DNA of 64,000 nucleotides from JACJYC01 sp964558465 (GCA_964558465.1 CAZLEF010000022.1:1-64000), one strand, 5' to 3'. Shown: positions 25,096 to 34,049, counted from the first letter of the stretch. The notes: a model not told the origin generated them from the sequence alone. Translations and numbers: made by a program.

Positions 25096-25551
25096 TCAAT
25101 TATCCTTTGGATTGACCGCGGTGAAGAACTTTTTGAAATAGGTTCCCTCGTCCTGATTGATTCCGAGCACCAGGATCTCTTCCGTCAGCGAATCTACCGG
25201 GATCGGCGTGTTTTTGGTGTCCGAAACCCGCATGATCAACGCCGTTTTGCCCTGAAAAGTGCTCCATTCCCAGGCGCCGGTGCGTTCTCCATCCGGTGTT
25301 TGAATGACCAGCGTGCTGTCTGCATTAAATTGGAAAAAGCCATCCTTCAGCCTTGCTGCAGTGGCATTGAGGCCTTCCAGCAAAAATGGATTCAGTTCCA
25401 GGCTTTTGGCGGCTTCGATGGTCGCTTTGTCGTCAAAACGCCAGGGAGTGCGTGTCAGGAGCCGGGTCATTTTCTCGGGGTTGCTGGATTTGTCGCCGCC
25501 GCAGGCTGCCAAGGCGATAATGGTCATGGAAATTACAAGGATACGATACAT
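25096..25551 (-). CDS. Lipoprotein, lipocalin-like, unknown role
   Basis: A 151-residue lipoprotein with signal MYRILVISMTIIALAAC ending in a good lipobox (LAAC). The mature region contains LLTRTPWRFDDK, FFQFNADSTLVIQTPDGERTGAWEW and ILVLGINQDEGTYFKKF, a pattern seen in small lipocalin-like lipoproteins of Bacteroidota (tPWrf...d...f..dg...W). Start at 25551 is chosen from the signal peptide and a -7 box 21 bp upstream; an in-frame start at 25575 lies inside that box. It converges with the 985-residue protease/barrel gene, leaving only 4 bp between stops. Confidence 0.75.
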   Translation of the reverse strand: MYRILVISMTIIALAACGGDKSSNPEKMTRLLTRTPWRFDDKATIEAAKSLELNPFLLEGLNATAARLKDGFFQFNADSTLVIQTPDGERTGAWEWSTFQGKTALIMRVSDTKNTPIPVDSLTEEILVLGINQDEGTYFKKFFTAVNPKDN

Positions 25552-25572
25552 TTTGTTCGTTTTTTTGGGGGG

Positions 25573-25580
25573 CAAAGGTA
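25573..25580 (-). promoter_or_regulatory. -7 box TACCTTTG (minus strand)
   Basis: Exact TANNTTTG on the minus strand (seen as caaaggta), 21 bp upstream of the ATG at 25551. Confidence 0.6.
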
Positions 25581-25599
25581 GGGAAATTTTTGAATTGAA

Positions 25600-25757
25600 A
25601 CGATTGACAGGAATGGTTGGATTGATACGATTGATTGGATTGATTGGATTGATGCGATTGGAGGATTGATTCGAATTTTCGCATCCTCAAATCCTCGCAT
25701 CTTCGCATCCTCGCATCTTCGCATCCTCACATCCTCATCTGGCCACTGGCGGCGCAT
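25600..25757. repeat. Bipartite array: (gattgatt-gga)n, then (cgcatcctcgcatctt)n
   Basis: 25610-25668 is a GATTGGATTGAT-type array. 25678-25735 has an 8-bp period alternating cgcatcct and cgcatctt. It lies just beyond the stop of the rRNA methyltransferase gene and upstream of the lipoprotein promoter. Confidence 0.88.
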
Positions 25758-25763
25758 CCTCAA

Positions 25764-27023
25764 TCAATTCGCTTTTTTCCGCAAAAGCGCCAGGTAAAAC
25801 CCATCAAACCCACAAATATGGGGCATGAAGGTTTTCGATTCCAGCAACTCGAATTCATGGCCATGCTGTTCCAGAAACCGGTCAATCTGTTGTTCGTTCT
25901 CGCCGGGCAGGATGCTGCAGGTAGCATACACCATTTTACCGCCGGGTTTGAGGATCTTGCAGTAATCAGACAGGAGGTCGGATTGGGTTTGCCGGACCTT
26001 TTCCACAAATTCCGGGGTCAGCTTCCATTTAGCGTCCGGATTGCGCCGCAAAACGCCCAGCCCGGAGCAAGGAGCGTCGATGAGGAGGCGATCGGCAGTT
26101 GCGTAAATTCTTTTGATCGTTTTTGAGCTTTCTATTGCGCGGGTTTCAACGATATCCACACCGTTCCGGCGCGCGCGTTTGCGGAGTTCATCCAGTTTCC
26201 AGGCTTCGGTATCCATGGCGATGAGTTGGCCTTTGTTTTGCATCAGTGCTGCCAGATGCAGGGTTTTGCCACCGGCGCCGGCGCAGGCGTCCACCACCCG
26301 CATGCCGGGTTGGATGTCGAGCAGGGGCGCCACTTGTTGGGACGACCAGTCCTGGATCTCAAACCAACCTTGTTTGAAAGCTTTGGTATTGAAGAGGTTT
26401 TTACGTTCGGTCACCACCAGCGCGTCGCCGTCCAGTACCTCCGTTCTGACTTCCTCTTCCAGCAGCGAGGCCTGCAAAGCAGGAATGTCCGTTTTAAGCC
26501 GGTTGACCCGGATCACCACCCTCGCAGGTTCGTTCATTGCCTGGAGGGCCTTTCCCCATTCCGGACCCAGTTCGCGTTCACCCAATTCGTCAAGCCAATC
26601 GGGAATGGATTCCCTGAATTTTCGTTGAGTGCAAAGGTCCTGGTACCGGGCGACGATTGGGTCGCGGCGCAGTCCCTCAAATTCTTCCCAAAGTGGAAGA
26701 TCCTTGCCTTTGATGAGGTAAAAAATGCCGAAAATCCGCCACCAGTCGGCTTCATTCCGGGGTGTCCGGCCCAGCAGGGTTGCCAGCGGGCGGTACCAGC
26801 GTACAATCTCATAGACGCTTTCTGCCACAAAAGCGCGGTCGCGGGCGCCCCATTTTGGCATATTTTTGAATGACCGTTCGATGGCTTTATCTGCGTACAA
26901 GCCTTCCTCGAAAATAGCGGTCAGGATGATGGCTACCCCTTTTACCAGGTTGGGATAGAGCTTGACCGGGGTCGCCGCTTGCTCCGTTTTGGGTTTAACC
27001 GCTTTGGTATTTTTGTCCTTCAT
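25764..27023 (-). CDS. RsmB/NOP-family rRNA m5C methyltransferase
   Basis: SAM-dependent RNA cytosine-C5 methyltransferase acting on rRNA or tRNA. In 419 residues: an N-terminal NusB-like helical region (AIERSFKNMPKWGARDRAFVAESVYEIVRW), a PUA-like segment, SAM motif I VVDACAGAGGKTLHLA, motif IV DAPCSGLGVLRRNPDAKW with the product-release cysteine, and motif VI VYATCSILPGENEQQI with the catalytic TCS cysteine. Start is MKDKNTK at 27023; earlier in-frame codons fall in the divergent mutS promoter region. A -7 box (27040-27047, minus) is 17 bp upstream. The exact target base is not predictable. Confidence 0.88.
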   Translation of the reverse strand: MKDKNTKAVKPKTEQAATPVKLYPNLVKGVAIILTAIFEEGLYADKAIERSFKNMPKWGARDRAFVAESVYEIVRWYRPLATLLGRTPRNEADWWRIFGIFYLIKGKDLPLWEEFEGLRRDPIVARYQDLCTQRKFRESIPDWLDELGERELGPEWGKALQAMNEPARVVIRVNRLKTDIPALQASLLEEEVRTEVLDGDALVVTERKNLFNTKAFKQGWFEIQDWSSQQVAPLLDIQPGMRVVDACAGAGGKTLHLAALMQNKGQLIAMDTEAWKLDELRKRARRNGVDIVETRAIESSKTIKRIYATADRLLIDAPCSGLGVLRRNPDAKWKLTPEFVEKVRQTQSDLLSDYCKILKPGGKMVYATCSILPGENEQQIDRFLEQHGHEFELLESKTFMPHICGFDGFYLALLRKKAN

Positions 27024-27039
27024 GCATGGATTTGAAATA

Positions 27040-27047
27040 CAAAAATA
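27040..27047 (-). promoter_or_regulatory. -7 box TATTTTTG for the methyltransferase gene
   Basis: Exact TANNTTTG on the minus strand (caaaaata on the plus), 17 bp upstream of the ATG at 27023. It is divergent from the mutS box, with 23 bp between them. Confidence 0.6.
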
Positions 27048-27070
27048 GACAAAATAGTCTCTAAGTCGCT

Positions 27071-27078
27071 TATATTTG
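27071..27078 (+). promoter_or_regulatory. -7 box TATATTTG for mutS
   Basis: Exact TANNTTTG, 30 bp before the TTG at 27109. The alternative TTG at 27076 lies within the box and can be excluded. Confidence 0.65.
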
Positions 27079-27108
27079 CCTTCTGTCACTTTCCAACAAT
27101 CCAGGCTA

Positions 27109-29754
27109 TTGGCAAAAACAAATACAGAACAGGAGACCAAGGTCACGCCCCTGATGCAGCAATACTACAAAGTAAAGACCAAGCATCCGGACGCCATCCT
27201 TTTGTTCCGCGTCGGCGATTTTTATGAAACCTTTGGCGAAGACGCCGTGGCTGCCTCCAAAGCCCTTGGCATCATCCTCACCAGCCGAAACAATGGAGGA
27301 AACGACGTCGAACTTGCCGGGTTTCCTTACCACAGCATGGATATGTACCTCCCCCGGCTGGTGAAAGCAGGCTACCGGGTGGCGGTTTGCGAGCAGTTGG
27401 AAAAGCCCTCCCCGCTCAAGAAGATCGTAAAAAGAGGCGTGACGGAAGTGATCACCCCCGGCGTTGCGGTGGACGACAAGCTCCTCGACCACAAAACCAA
27501 CAATTACCTGGCCTCCCTTTATTTCGGCAAAAACGAAATCGCAGGCCTGGCCTTTTTGGATATTTCTACCGGTGAATTCCTGGTGTGTGAAGGCGACTGG
27601 GCCTACGCAGATAAATTATTGCAGAGCCTTCGACCTTCCGAAGTGATCTTCTCCAAGGATAAAAAGAAGGTCTTTGAAAAACGATTCGGCGAAAAATTCT
27701 ACATTTTTACCCTCGACGAATGGGTTTATACCCTGGATTATGCACGGGAAAAACTCCTGGAACAGTTCGGTACCCAGAACCTCAAAGGCTTCGGGGTGGA
27801 AGAAATGGATCTGGCGCAGATCGCAGCAGGCGGCATCCTGCATTACCTGGCCACCACCGAAAATAAAAACCTGCGGCATATCACAGCCATCAGCAGGATT
27901 CAGCCGGAGCGGTATGTCTGGCTCGACCGGTTCACCATCCGCAACCTGGAATTGCTCCATACGCCTTTTGATTCAGGGACGCCCCTGATCCGGGTCCTCG
28001 ACCAGACCCTCACCCCAATGGGCGCCCGTCTGATGAAAAAGTGGATGGTACTGCCCCTCAAAAACCGGAGGGATATCAATATCCGCCTGGATATTGTGGA
28101 GCATTTGTACAACAGTCAGGAACTGGCCGGCTTGCTGGAAATACAATTGCGCCAGATCGGCGACCTGGAACGGCTCATTTCCAAAGCCCCTCTGGGCAAG
28201 ATCAGCCCCCGGGAAGCCGTCCAGTTGAAACGGGCGCTGGCCGCCATCGGGCCCATCAAAGCCGGCCTGTCGGAAACCTCCGTGGAATTCATGCAAAAAA
28301 TGGCCGAAGGCCTGCATACCTGCCCGGACCTGCAGGAAAGAATCGCCCGGCAGATCAAGGAAGACCCGCCTGCCAATATCACCAAAGGCGGCGTGATCGC
28401 CGACGGCTTTTCGGCAGAACTGGACGAATTGCGCCATGTCGTAACCCACAGCAACGAACTGCTGAAGGATATCCAGGAGCGTGAAATCGAACGGACGGGC
28501 ATCTCCTCCCTCAAGGTCGGGTTCAACTCGGTTTTTGGCTATTATATCGAAATCACCAACAAATACAAGGACCAGGCGCCGGCCGATTGGGTGCGCAAGC
28601 AAACCCTGACCAACGGCGAACGATTTATCACTGATGAATTGAAAAAACTCGAAGCCAAAATCCTGGGCGCAGAGGAAAAGATCCTGGAACTGGAACAACA
28701 CTTATACGAGCAATTTGTACTGGACCTGACGGATTATGTGGCCCCTATCCAGACTAACGCCACCCTTCTTGCCCGGGTGGACTGCCTGCTGTCCTTCGCC
28801 AAAATCGCACAGAAAAACCGGTACTGCCGCCCTTCCATCGACGATTCCCTCGTGATTGACATCAAACAGGGCCGGCACCCGGTGATCGAACAGCAACTGG
28901 AACTGGGGGAAACCTACGTACCCAACGATGTTTACCTCGATAACGAAAGTCAGCAGATCCTCATGATCACCGGTCCGAACATGGCCGGTAAATCGGCCCT
29001 GCTCAGGCAAACGGCGCTGATCTGCCTGATGGCCCAGATGGGGTCGTTTGTTCCCGCTTCCGGCGCCCGGCTGGGGGTGATCGACAAGATTTTTACCCGG
29101 GTTGGGGCTTCCGACAATATCTCCAGCGGAGAATCGACATTCATGGTGGAAATGACCGAAACGGCCAGCATCATGAACAATATCTCCGACCGCAGCCTGA
29201 TCCTGCTCGACGAACTCGGCCGCGGTACCAGCACCTACGACGGCATCTCCATTGCCTGGTCCATTGCAGAGTACCTGCACAATGCACCGGATGCCCGGCC
29301 CAAAACGCTGTTCGCCACCCATTACCACGAACTGAACGAACTGGCCAATAAATTCAGCCGCATTCATAATTTCCACATTGCCACCCGGGAAGTGGGGCAA
29401 AAGGTGATCTTCCTCCGCAAACTCGTACCCGGTGGCAGCGAACACAGCTTCGGCATCCACGTAGCCGGTATGGCGGGCATGCCGCGCAGCATTGTTGAAC
29501 GCGCCGCCCATATCCTTTCCCAACTTGAACAAAAATCGATCGCCGGCGACCAGAAGGGTGGGGGAGAACCCCAGTCGAAACGCCCGGAAACCCGGCAAAT
29601 TTCCGCCGAACAATACCAACTCAGCATTTTCGAAACGGTGGACGAAACCGCCGGCAAACTCAAAGCCGCTCTGCTGGGGCTGGATATCAATTCCATGACC
29701 CCCATCGATTGCATGCTGAAGCTGAACGAACTCAGGAAGTTGCTGGAAGGGTGA
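27109..29754 (+). CDS. mutS: DNA mismatch repair protein MutS
   Basis: Recognises mismatches and small loops and starts repair. It is full-length at about 881 residues. The mismatch-reading motif FYETF (F-x-E) is in LLFRVGDFYETFGEDA near residue 35. The ATPase shows Walker A TGPNMAGKSALLRQ, the N-2/ABC signature region SSGESTFMVEM, Walker B LILLDELGRGTSTYDG and the His-loop THYHEL. The C-terminal helix-turn-helix dimer region (GIHVAGMAGMPRSIVERAAHIL) and short beta-clamp-type tail follow. There is no ATG upstream of MQQYYK; TTG at 27109 gives MAKTNTEQ, matching the MAK start common in relatives. Convergent with the next gene through a shared terminator. Confidence 0.95.
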   Translation: MAKTNTEQETKVTPLMQQYYKVKTKHPDAILLFRVGDFYETFGEDAVAASKALGIILTSRNNGGNDVELAGFPYHSMDMYLPRLVKAGYRVAVCEQLEKPSPLKKIVKRGVTEVITPGVAVDDKLLDHKTNNYLASLYFGKNEIAGLAFLDISTGEFLVCEGDWAYADKLLQSLRPSEVIFSKDKKKVFEKRFGEKFYIFTLDEWVYTLDYAREKLLEQFGTQNLKGFGVEEMDLAQIAAGGILHYLATTENKNLRHITAISRIQPERYVWLDRFTIRNLELLHTPFDSGTPLIRVLDQTLTPMGARLMKKWMVLPLKNRRDINIRLDIVEHLYNSQELAGLLEIQLRQIGDLERLISKAPLGKISPREAVQLKRALAAIGPIKAGLSETSVEFMQKMAEGLHTCPDLQERIARQIKEDPPANITKGGVIADGFSAELDELRHVVTHSNELLKDIQEREIERTGISSLKVGFNSVFGYYIEITNKYKDQAPADWVRKQTLTNGERFITDELKKLEAKILGAEEKILELEQHLYEQFVLDLTDYVAPIQTNATLLARVDCLLSFAKIAQKNRYCRPSIDDSLVIDIKQGRHPVIEQQLELGETYVPNDVYLDNESQQILMITGPNMAGKSALLRQTALICLMAQMGSFVPASGARLGVIDKIFTRVGASDNISSGESTFMVEMTETASIMNNISDRSLILLDELGRGTSTYDGISIAWSIAEYLHNAPDARPKTLFATHYHELNELANKFSRIHNFHIATREVGQKVIFLRKLVPGGSEHSFGIHVAGMAGMPRSIVERAAHILSQLEQKSIAGDQKGGGEPQSKRPETRQISAEQYQLSIFETVDETAGKLKAALLGLDINSMTPIDCMLKLNELRKLLEG

Positions 29755-29780
29755 AAAAACGTTTGCGTTAACGCTTTTTC
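29753..29780. terminator. Bidirectional terminator between mutS and the membrane glycosyltransferase-like gene
   Basis: gaaaaa/tttttc (6 bp), one mismatch, then cgtt/aacg (4 bp) around a 6-nt loop. It carries an A-tract on the left and a T-tract on the right, so it can end transcripts from both sides. The mutS TGA overlaps its left end and the minus-strand stop lies in it. Confidence 0.8.
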
Positions 29781-31612
29781 AAAATCTCCAACGCAAAATC
29801 ATCCAAATAAACCGTCTGCCGCTGCATCTCCACATACACCTGCAACGTATCGTTTGGGCGGGCGTTCAGCGGTATGCGGTAATAAAAATCCACGATGCCC
29901 CAGACGCCGGGTTTGCCGCCCCAAATGCTGAAATCCTGATTGCCCAGCTTGTTATCGATCCGCACGTGTTGGAACTTCAGGTTCCGGCCGCCTTTTTTTA
30001 GCTGAATCGCGAAAGCCGGCATCATATACCATGGAAATTCCAGGACATCTTTTTTGCACCAGCTCTTGATCCGGGCATATTCGCCCGGTTCGAGGCCCAG
30101 ATCGGCTACCGAATGGTTGACCAGATCGAGCGAACCCGCGCCGCCTGGTTGCAGGGCCAGTGCAAACCTGCTCCCGAACACCCCCGGTTGGATCACCCGG
30201 AAAGAATCGGGACCCGGGTTTTCAAAATCCTTCCAGACCGGCAAACCCGCTTTTTTCCATTGGCTGGTATCGGGTTGCAATTCCCCGCTGTCGAAGGCGG
30301 TCAGTATTTTATTGTCCATTTTGGTTTTTCCGAAGGCCGACCAATAGTAACCGGCATTCGCAAATTCGCTCCACAAGATGCCGCGATGGTGCTGCCAGGT
30401 CTGGAAAACGCTGAGGGCCCAGCAAAAAAGGATAAATACCCCCACCAGGAGCCGCATGCCCCATTGCCGGTTGGCGTAGTACAGAAACCATGCCAGCGGA
30501 AAGGCCAGCAAGGGCGCCGCCTCCACCATCGGCCTCGAACCCAGCCCGTTGATATAGTACCAGCACCACCAGCTGTATGCAAAATAGACGTGCAGCGGAA
30601 GAAAAACTGCCGCAGGGACAAGCCAGTTGCGATGCCGGCCCAGGTAGATCAGACCGAACAAGGACAAGATCATCACAGGAGAGTAGGGCAGCCAGCCGTT
30701 CTGATAACCGAACAACCCGGGCCCGATCTTCGGACGGTCAAAATAAAAACGCTCAGTCCCATAACTGTAAAAGATCCAATCCCCGGAAGAGACCTTCCAA
30801 TAAACCATCTGCAGCAAGCCGCAGGCTGCAAATGCCGCTGCAGCGACAGCAACCCATTTCCAATGGTCGCGAAGGTAAGCCCATTGCCGGGCCAGGTTTC
30901 GCTCCATGCCCAGGCCGCAGAACAACGGTATTGCCAGGCAAACAAATTCTACCGGCCGGGTAAGGGTGATCAGGCCGGCGCTCAGACCGATTCCAATGGC
31001 GTTCCAGCGCCCCGGGGTGCGGTAAAAACGCCAGGTCGCCCAGATCAGCAGACAATACAGGAAAAACAGGTAACTGTGGGCCATCGGCCCCCGGTACACC
31101 TGAAAATGAAACACGCTGCTGGCCAACGCAAGGGTCAGGAGTGTATAACCGGCAATTCGGGTCCCGACCTCGCGGCTAAGCACCCGGAACAATAAAAATA
31201 AACCGATGCATGCATAAAAAAGATTTGCCAGGTGAATGCACATCACGTAGGGCGGGGAATACCCGTCGCGTGGATAACCCAGCACCCAGGCCGAAAGATG
31301 CCCTGCCAAAAAAAAAGGCGACTGCAATACGGCCACCCCTGCGGTATATTTATTGATGCGGCGCCCGTTCTTTGCCTGGGTCAGGACATCCCCGGGCCCC
31401 GGCAGCGCCGGCGGTTCGTTGATATATTTGAAACGGGCGAGGTAGGTTTGTTTTATATCGGCGATGTCCCCATGTAAAAACAAGGCAGGCAGATAGGCGT
31501 AATACCCCCAGGCGTCACCCCCGTGCAGGATATTGACCTTCCACCGCTGGAAATAAAAAAAAGCTGCCGCATAAATAATTATGACCGGCAATAAAATAAA
31601 CCGGAATCGCAT
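29768..31612 (-). CDS. Multi-spanning membrane protein, GT-C glycosyltransferase-like
   Basis: A 614-residue inner-membrane protein with about ten to twelve hydrophobic spans in residues 1-415, then a roughly 180-residue soluble C-terminal domain that looks like a beta-sandwich (DLEPGEYARIKSWCKKDVLEF, VDFYYRIPLNARPNDTLQVYVEMQRQTVYLDDFALEIL). The first loop has HGGDAWGYYAYLP, with an acidic residue where GT-C enzymes keep their catalytic Asp, and a later loop has PFFLAGHL. It is likely a lipid-linked-sugar glycosyltransferase, but donor and acceptor are unknown. It stands alone between mutS and a divergent TraB-like gene. Confidence 0.65.
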   Translation of the reverse strand: MRFRFILLPVIIIYAAAFFYFQRWKVNILHGGDAWGYYAYLPALFLHGDIADIKQTYLARFKYINEPPALPGPGDVLTQAKNGRRINKYTAGVAVLQSPFFLAGHLSAWVLGYPRDGYSPPYVMCIHLANLFYACIGLFLLFRVLSREVGTRIAGYTLLTLALASSVFHFQVYRGPMAHSYLFFLYCLLIWATWRFYRTPGRWNAIGIGLSAGLITLTRPVEFVCLAIPLFCGLGMERNLARQWAYLRDHWKWVAVAAAAFAACGLLQMVYWKVSSGDWIFYSYGTERFYFDRPKIGPGLFGYQNGWLPYSPVMILSLFGLIYLGRHRNWLVPAAVFLPLHVYFAYSWWCWYYINGLGSRPMVEAAPLLAFPLAWFLYYANRQWGMRLLVGVFILFCWALSVFQTWQHHRGILWSEFANAGYYWSAFGKTKMDNKILTAFDSGELQPDTSQWKKAGLPVWKDFENPGPDSFRVIQPGVFGSRFALALQPGGAGSLDLVNHSVADLGLEPGEYARIKSWCKKDVLEFPWYMMPAFAIQLKKGGRNLKFQHVRIDNKLGNQDFSIWGGKPGVWGIVDFYYRIPLNARPNDTLQVYVEMQRQTVYLDDFALEILKKR

Positions 31613-31723
31613 ACGATATTTGTAAGACGGAACAAATGTAAGTAAAGGACTACAATCCGGTGAACCTGATCCTTCCGGGTTTGTTTTTTTACATTAGGTT
31701 CGCCATTAAAAAATTATGTAACC

Positions 31724-32626
31724 ATGAGAATTTACCTGACAACGTTATTGGTTTTTGTATTCGGCATGACCGGCCTGCGGGCCCAAACGCCCCAGGAACC
31801 CAGTGAAAAAGCCCTGCTTTGGGAGATTTCCGGCAAATCACTGGTGACTTCTTCTTACCTGTTCGGCACCATCCATCTGATCCCCAGGTCGGATTTCTTT
31901 TTCACCGAAACCATGGAAGGCGCCTTTGCTAAAACCAAACAGGTGGCCTTCGAGATCGATATGGAGGAAATGAGCGACTTGTCGAACATGTTTTCCATGC
32001 TCGGCAAAATGTATATGGCTGACGGCAAAAAACTCCGCGACCTGCTTTCCACGGAAGATTATGAAAAAGTGAAAACCCATTTCAGCGATATGGGGCTGCC
32101 GTTTTCCTTTCTCGAACGGGTTAAACCGATGTTCCTCTCCGTGATGACCGACCCTGAAGCCCTCAGTATGAAAACGGACGCCGGCGACGGCGGCATGCTC
32201 TCCTACGAAATGGAATTGACAGAAAAGGCCCAAAACCAGGAAAAGGATATCCTCGGGCTGGAAACCATGGATTTTCAGATGAGCCTGTTCGACAGTATTC
32301 CCTACGACAAACAGGCCCAGATACTGGTGAAAGCCATTGAAGCAGGCGACGGCGACGGCTCCAGTCAGCTCGACGATATGGTCAAAATGTACCGTTCACA
32401 GGATATTCAGGCGATGTACGCCATGATGGGCGCCGATGAAGGCTTCGGCAGTTTCGACGAAGTGCTCCTCCTGCGCCGCAACCGGAGCTGGATCCCGATC
32501 ATGGAAAAACTGATGGATGAAAAATCCACTTTCTTCGCAGTGGGCGCCGGTCACCTGGGCGGCCCTGAAGGGGTGATCGCCCTGTTGCGCAAATCGGGTT
32601 ATACGGTTCAGGCGGTGACGGAATGA
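31724..32626 (+). CDS. Secreted TraB/GumN-family protein
   Basis: A 300-residue exported member of the TraB/GumN (PF01963) family, related to Tiki-type metalloproteases. Signal peptide MRIYLTTLLVFVFGMTGLRA. Family landmarks: LLWEISGKSLVTSSYLFGTIHLIP near the N-terminus (the GTxH histidine), the central KAIEAGDG and MYRSQDIQAMYAMM helices, RNRSWIPIMEKL, and the C-terminal VGAGHLGGPEGVIALLRKSGYTV (the second GxxH). These conserved histidine and glutamate positions suggest metal-dependent proteolysis in the periplasm; activity in bacterial members is not well established. The gene is monocistronic. Confidence 0.88.
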   Translation: MRIYLTTLLVFVFGMTGLRAQTPQEPSEKALLWEISGKSLVTSSYLFGTIHLIPRSDFFFTETMEGAFAKTKQVAFEIDMEEMSDLSNMFSMLGKMYMADGKKLRDLLSTEDYEKVKTHFSDMGLPFSFLERVKPMFLSVMTDPEALSMKTDAGDGGMLSYEMELTEKAQNQEKDILGLETMDFQMSLFDSIPYDKQAQILVKAIEAGDGDGSSQLDDMVKMYRSQDIQAMYAMMGADEGFGSFDEVLLLRRNRSWIPIMEKLMDEKSTFFAVGAGHLGGPEGVIALLRKSGYTVQAVTE

Positions 32627-32635
32627 TTCATTTGG

Positions 32636-32792
32636 CCGTCAACAACGAAGTTTATGGTTGTTTTGCTGTTTAACGGCAGCCAACGATCATAAACCATATT
32701 GAACCAACCCAACCAATTGAGGAATCGAAGAACCGAGGAATTGTCCAAAGGTCCAAAGGACTCCTTTGGAGACCCCTTTGGGGAGGAATCGG
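32636..32792. repeat. Low-complexity spacer with stem tccaaagg/cctttgga
   Basis: aacca- and gaggaatcg-type units, then an 8-bp perfect stem (32752-32759 with 32763-32770) and cccctttgggg next to it. It lies between the convergent TraB and NlpC/P60 genes. No gene is seen; the two hairpins may end transcription, but no U-tract is evident. Confidence 0.6.
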
Positions 32793-32793
32793 A

Positions 32794-33972
32794 TCAATCC
32801 ACAAACATCCGTTCCACACCATCCCTGCCCGGTTCCATCCTCCTTGCCCTGACCAGGCTCTCCAACCGGTGAGGCGCAAAATCCGGATCGCCCCGTCGCA
32901 GGCTTTGGATACGTACCCCCGGATTATCTGCCCCCGAGTGGATCATCCGGCCGTCGCCGAGGTAGATTCCCACATGGGTGATCTTTTCCTTTTGTTCTGC
33001 GGATGCCTTTCGGCCGAAAAAGAGAAAATCGCCAGGCATCAGGTTAACCAGCGCAGAGTCCGTTTCAACCGGTTGGCCGGCATGCACCTGTTGGGAAGCA
33101 TCCCTCGGCAAGATCAGGCCGTTCAGATAATAAACGGTTTTGGTAAACCCGCTGCAATCCATGGCTTTGGGTGATGTGCCGCCCCAAAGGTAGGGCCTGC
33201 CCAGAAAGCGGGTGGCAGTTTCCAGGATTTCGCCGGCGCCGGGCGTTTGCCGGTTGTCCAACCATTCGTTCAGGTCGGAAAAAGACGCCGAAGGCGCGTA
33301 AGCCGTCCTCCCGTCGGGATAACCCACTTTCAACATATCGCCTTCCAGGCCGAGTGCTAACAGGATATCTCCGGCCACCAAATCGCTTACCGGCAGATTT
33401 TGTGCAGCTGCAATGCCGTATTCAGCTGTAAAGATCACCTTTTCGGATCGACGCCAGGTTTCCATACCTTGCTGATCGGTACGGAAAAAGCCGCCCGCAT
33501 CGAGCCAACCCAAGTAGCGGTCGGGGGTTTGCACCAGGAACCAGTCGCCTTCCTGTTGCAAAACCCGGAGGATCATCCCCAGCAACGCCTGGGTTGCCAG
33601 TTCGGCCCCATGCCGGGGTTCGGAGCGGATATTGCAGACCGAAACGTTGACGATTCCCCAGGTTTTTTCGCCGAGATGGCGGGAGGGAAGGATTTCGACC
33701 TGAAGCTTGGGTGGAGGCGCTGTTTTCCAGGTTGCGGCAGCCGCTTCCAGTTCTTCAAAAGCAGCCAGGATATTGGTTTGCCCTTTGATCGTCCAGTTCC
33801 CGTTTTCCATTTGAGGGCTGACCTCAAACAGGGCAACCCTTTTGTCCGGCGCGTATTTCAGGCGGATCGATTCGATCTGTTGTTCGATTTCTGCAGGAAA
33901 GGATTCCGGGCTGCAGCCGCAGAATGTTATGACCAGAAGGAGTATTGGCGAAGAAAGAAGTACGAATCGCAT
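32794..33972 (-). CDS. NlpC/P60 peptidoglycan endopeptidase lipoprotein with SH3-type domains
   Basis: A 392-residue envelope lipoprotein: signal MRFVLLSSPILLLVITFCGC with the lipidated Cys at the end. SH3-like modules follow (VNVSVCNIRSEPRHGAELATQALLG; EGDWFLVQTPDRYLGWLDAGG; GDILLALGLEGDMLKVGYPDGRTAYAP). The C-terminal NlpC/P60 domain has RFLGRPYLWGGTSPKAMDCSGFTKTVYYLNG (catalytic Cys), ITHVGIYLGDGRMIHSG (catalytic His) and the third polar residue nearby. It probably cleaves the stem peptide between D-Glu and mDAP. Start 33972 is chosen from the lipoprotein signal; 34032 would put the start inside a terminator. Confidence 0.88.
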   Translation of the reverse strand: MRFVLLSSPILLLVITFCGCSPESFPAEIEQQIESIRLKYAPDKRVALFEVSPQMENGNWTIKGQTNILAAFEELEAAAATWKTAPPPKLQVEILPSRHLGEKTWGIVNVSVCNIRSEPRHGAELATQALLGMILRVLQQEGDWFLVQTPDRYLGWLDAGGFFRTDQQGMETWRRSEKVIFTAEYGIAAAQNLPVSDLVAGDILLALGLEGDMLKVGYPDGRTAYAPSASFSDLNEWLDNRQTPGAGEILETATRFLGRPYLWGGTSPKAMDCSGFTKTVYYLNGLILPRDASQQVHAGQPVETDSALVNLMPGDFLFFGRKASAEQKEKITHVGIYLGDGRMIHSGADNPGVRIQSLRRGDPDFAPHRLESLVRARRMEPGRDGVERMFVD

Positions 33973-34005
33973 AAGTATGGAATTGGAAAGGCAATTTAGA
34001 AAATT

Positions 34006-34049
34006 CCCAAAAAACAAGAGCCGGTTGGTCAAAACACCAACCGGCTCTT
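34006..34049 (-). terminator. Strong rho-independent terminator (minus strand)
   Basis: A perfect 14-bp stem, aagagccggttggt (34016-34029) with its complement at 34036-34049, a 6-nt loop, and a U-tract on the minus strand (plus-strand A-run 34009-34014). It ends the beta-helix gene. Confidence 0.9.

Noticed and set aside
30113..31195. Plus-strand open frame (about 360 codons) opposite the membrane glycosyltransferase-like gene
   Set aside because: Arg/Pro/Gln-rich shadow of a multi-span protein; no start signal or family.
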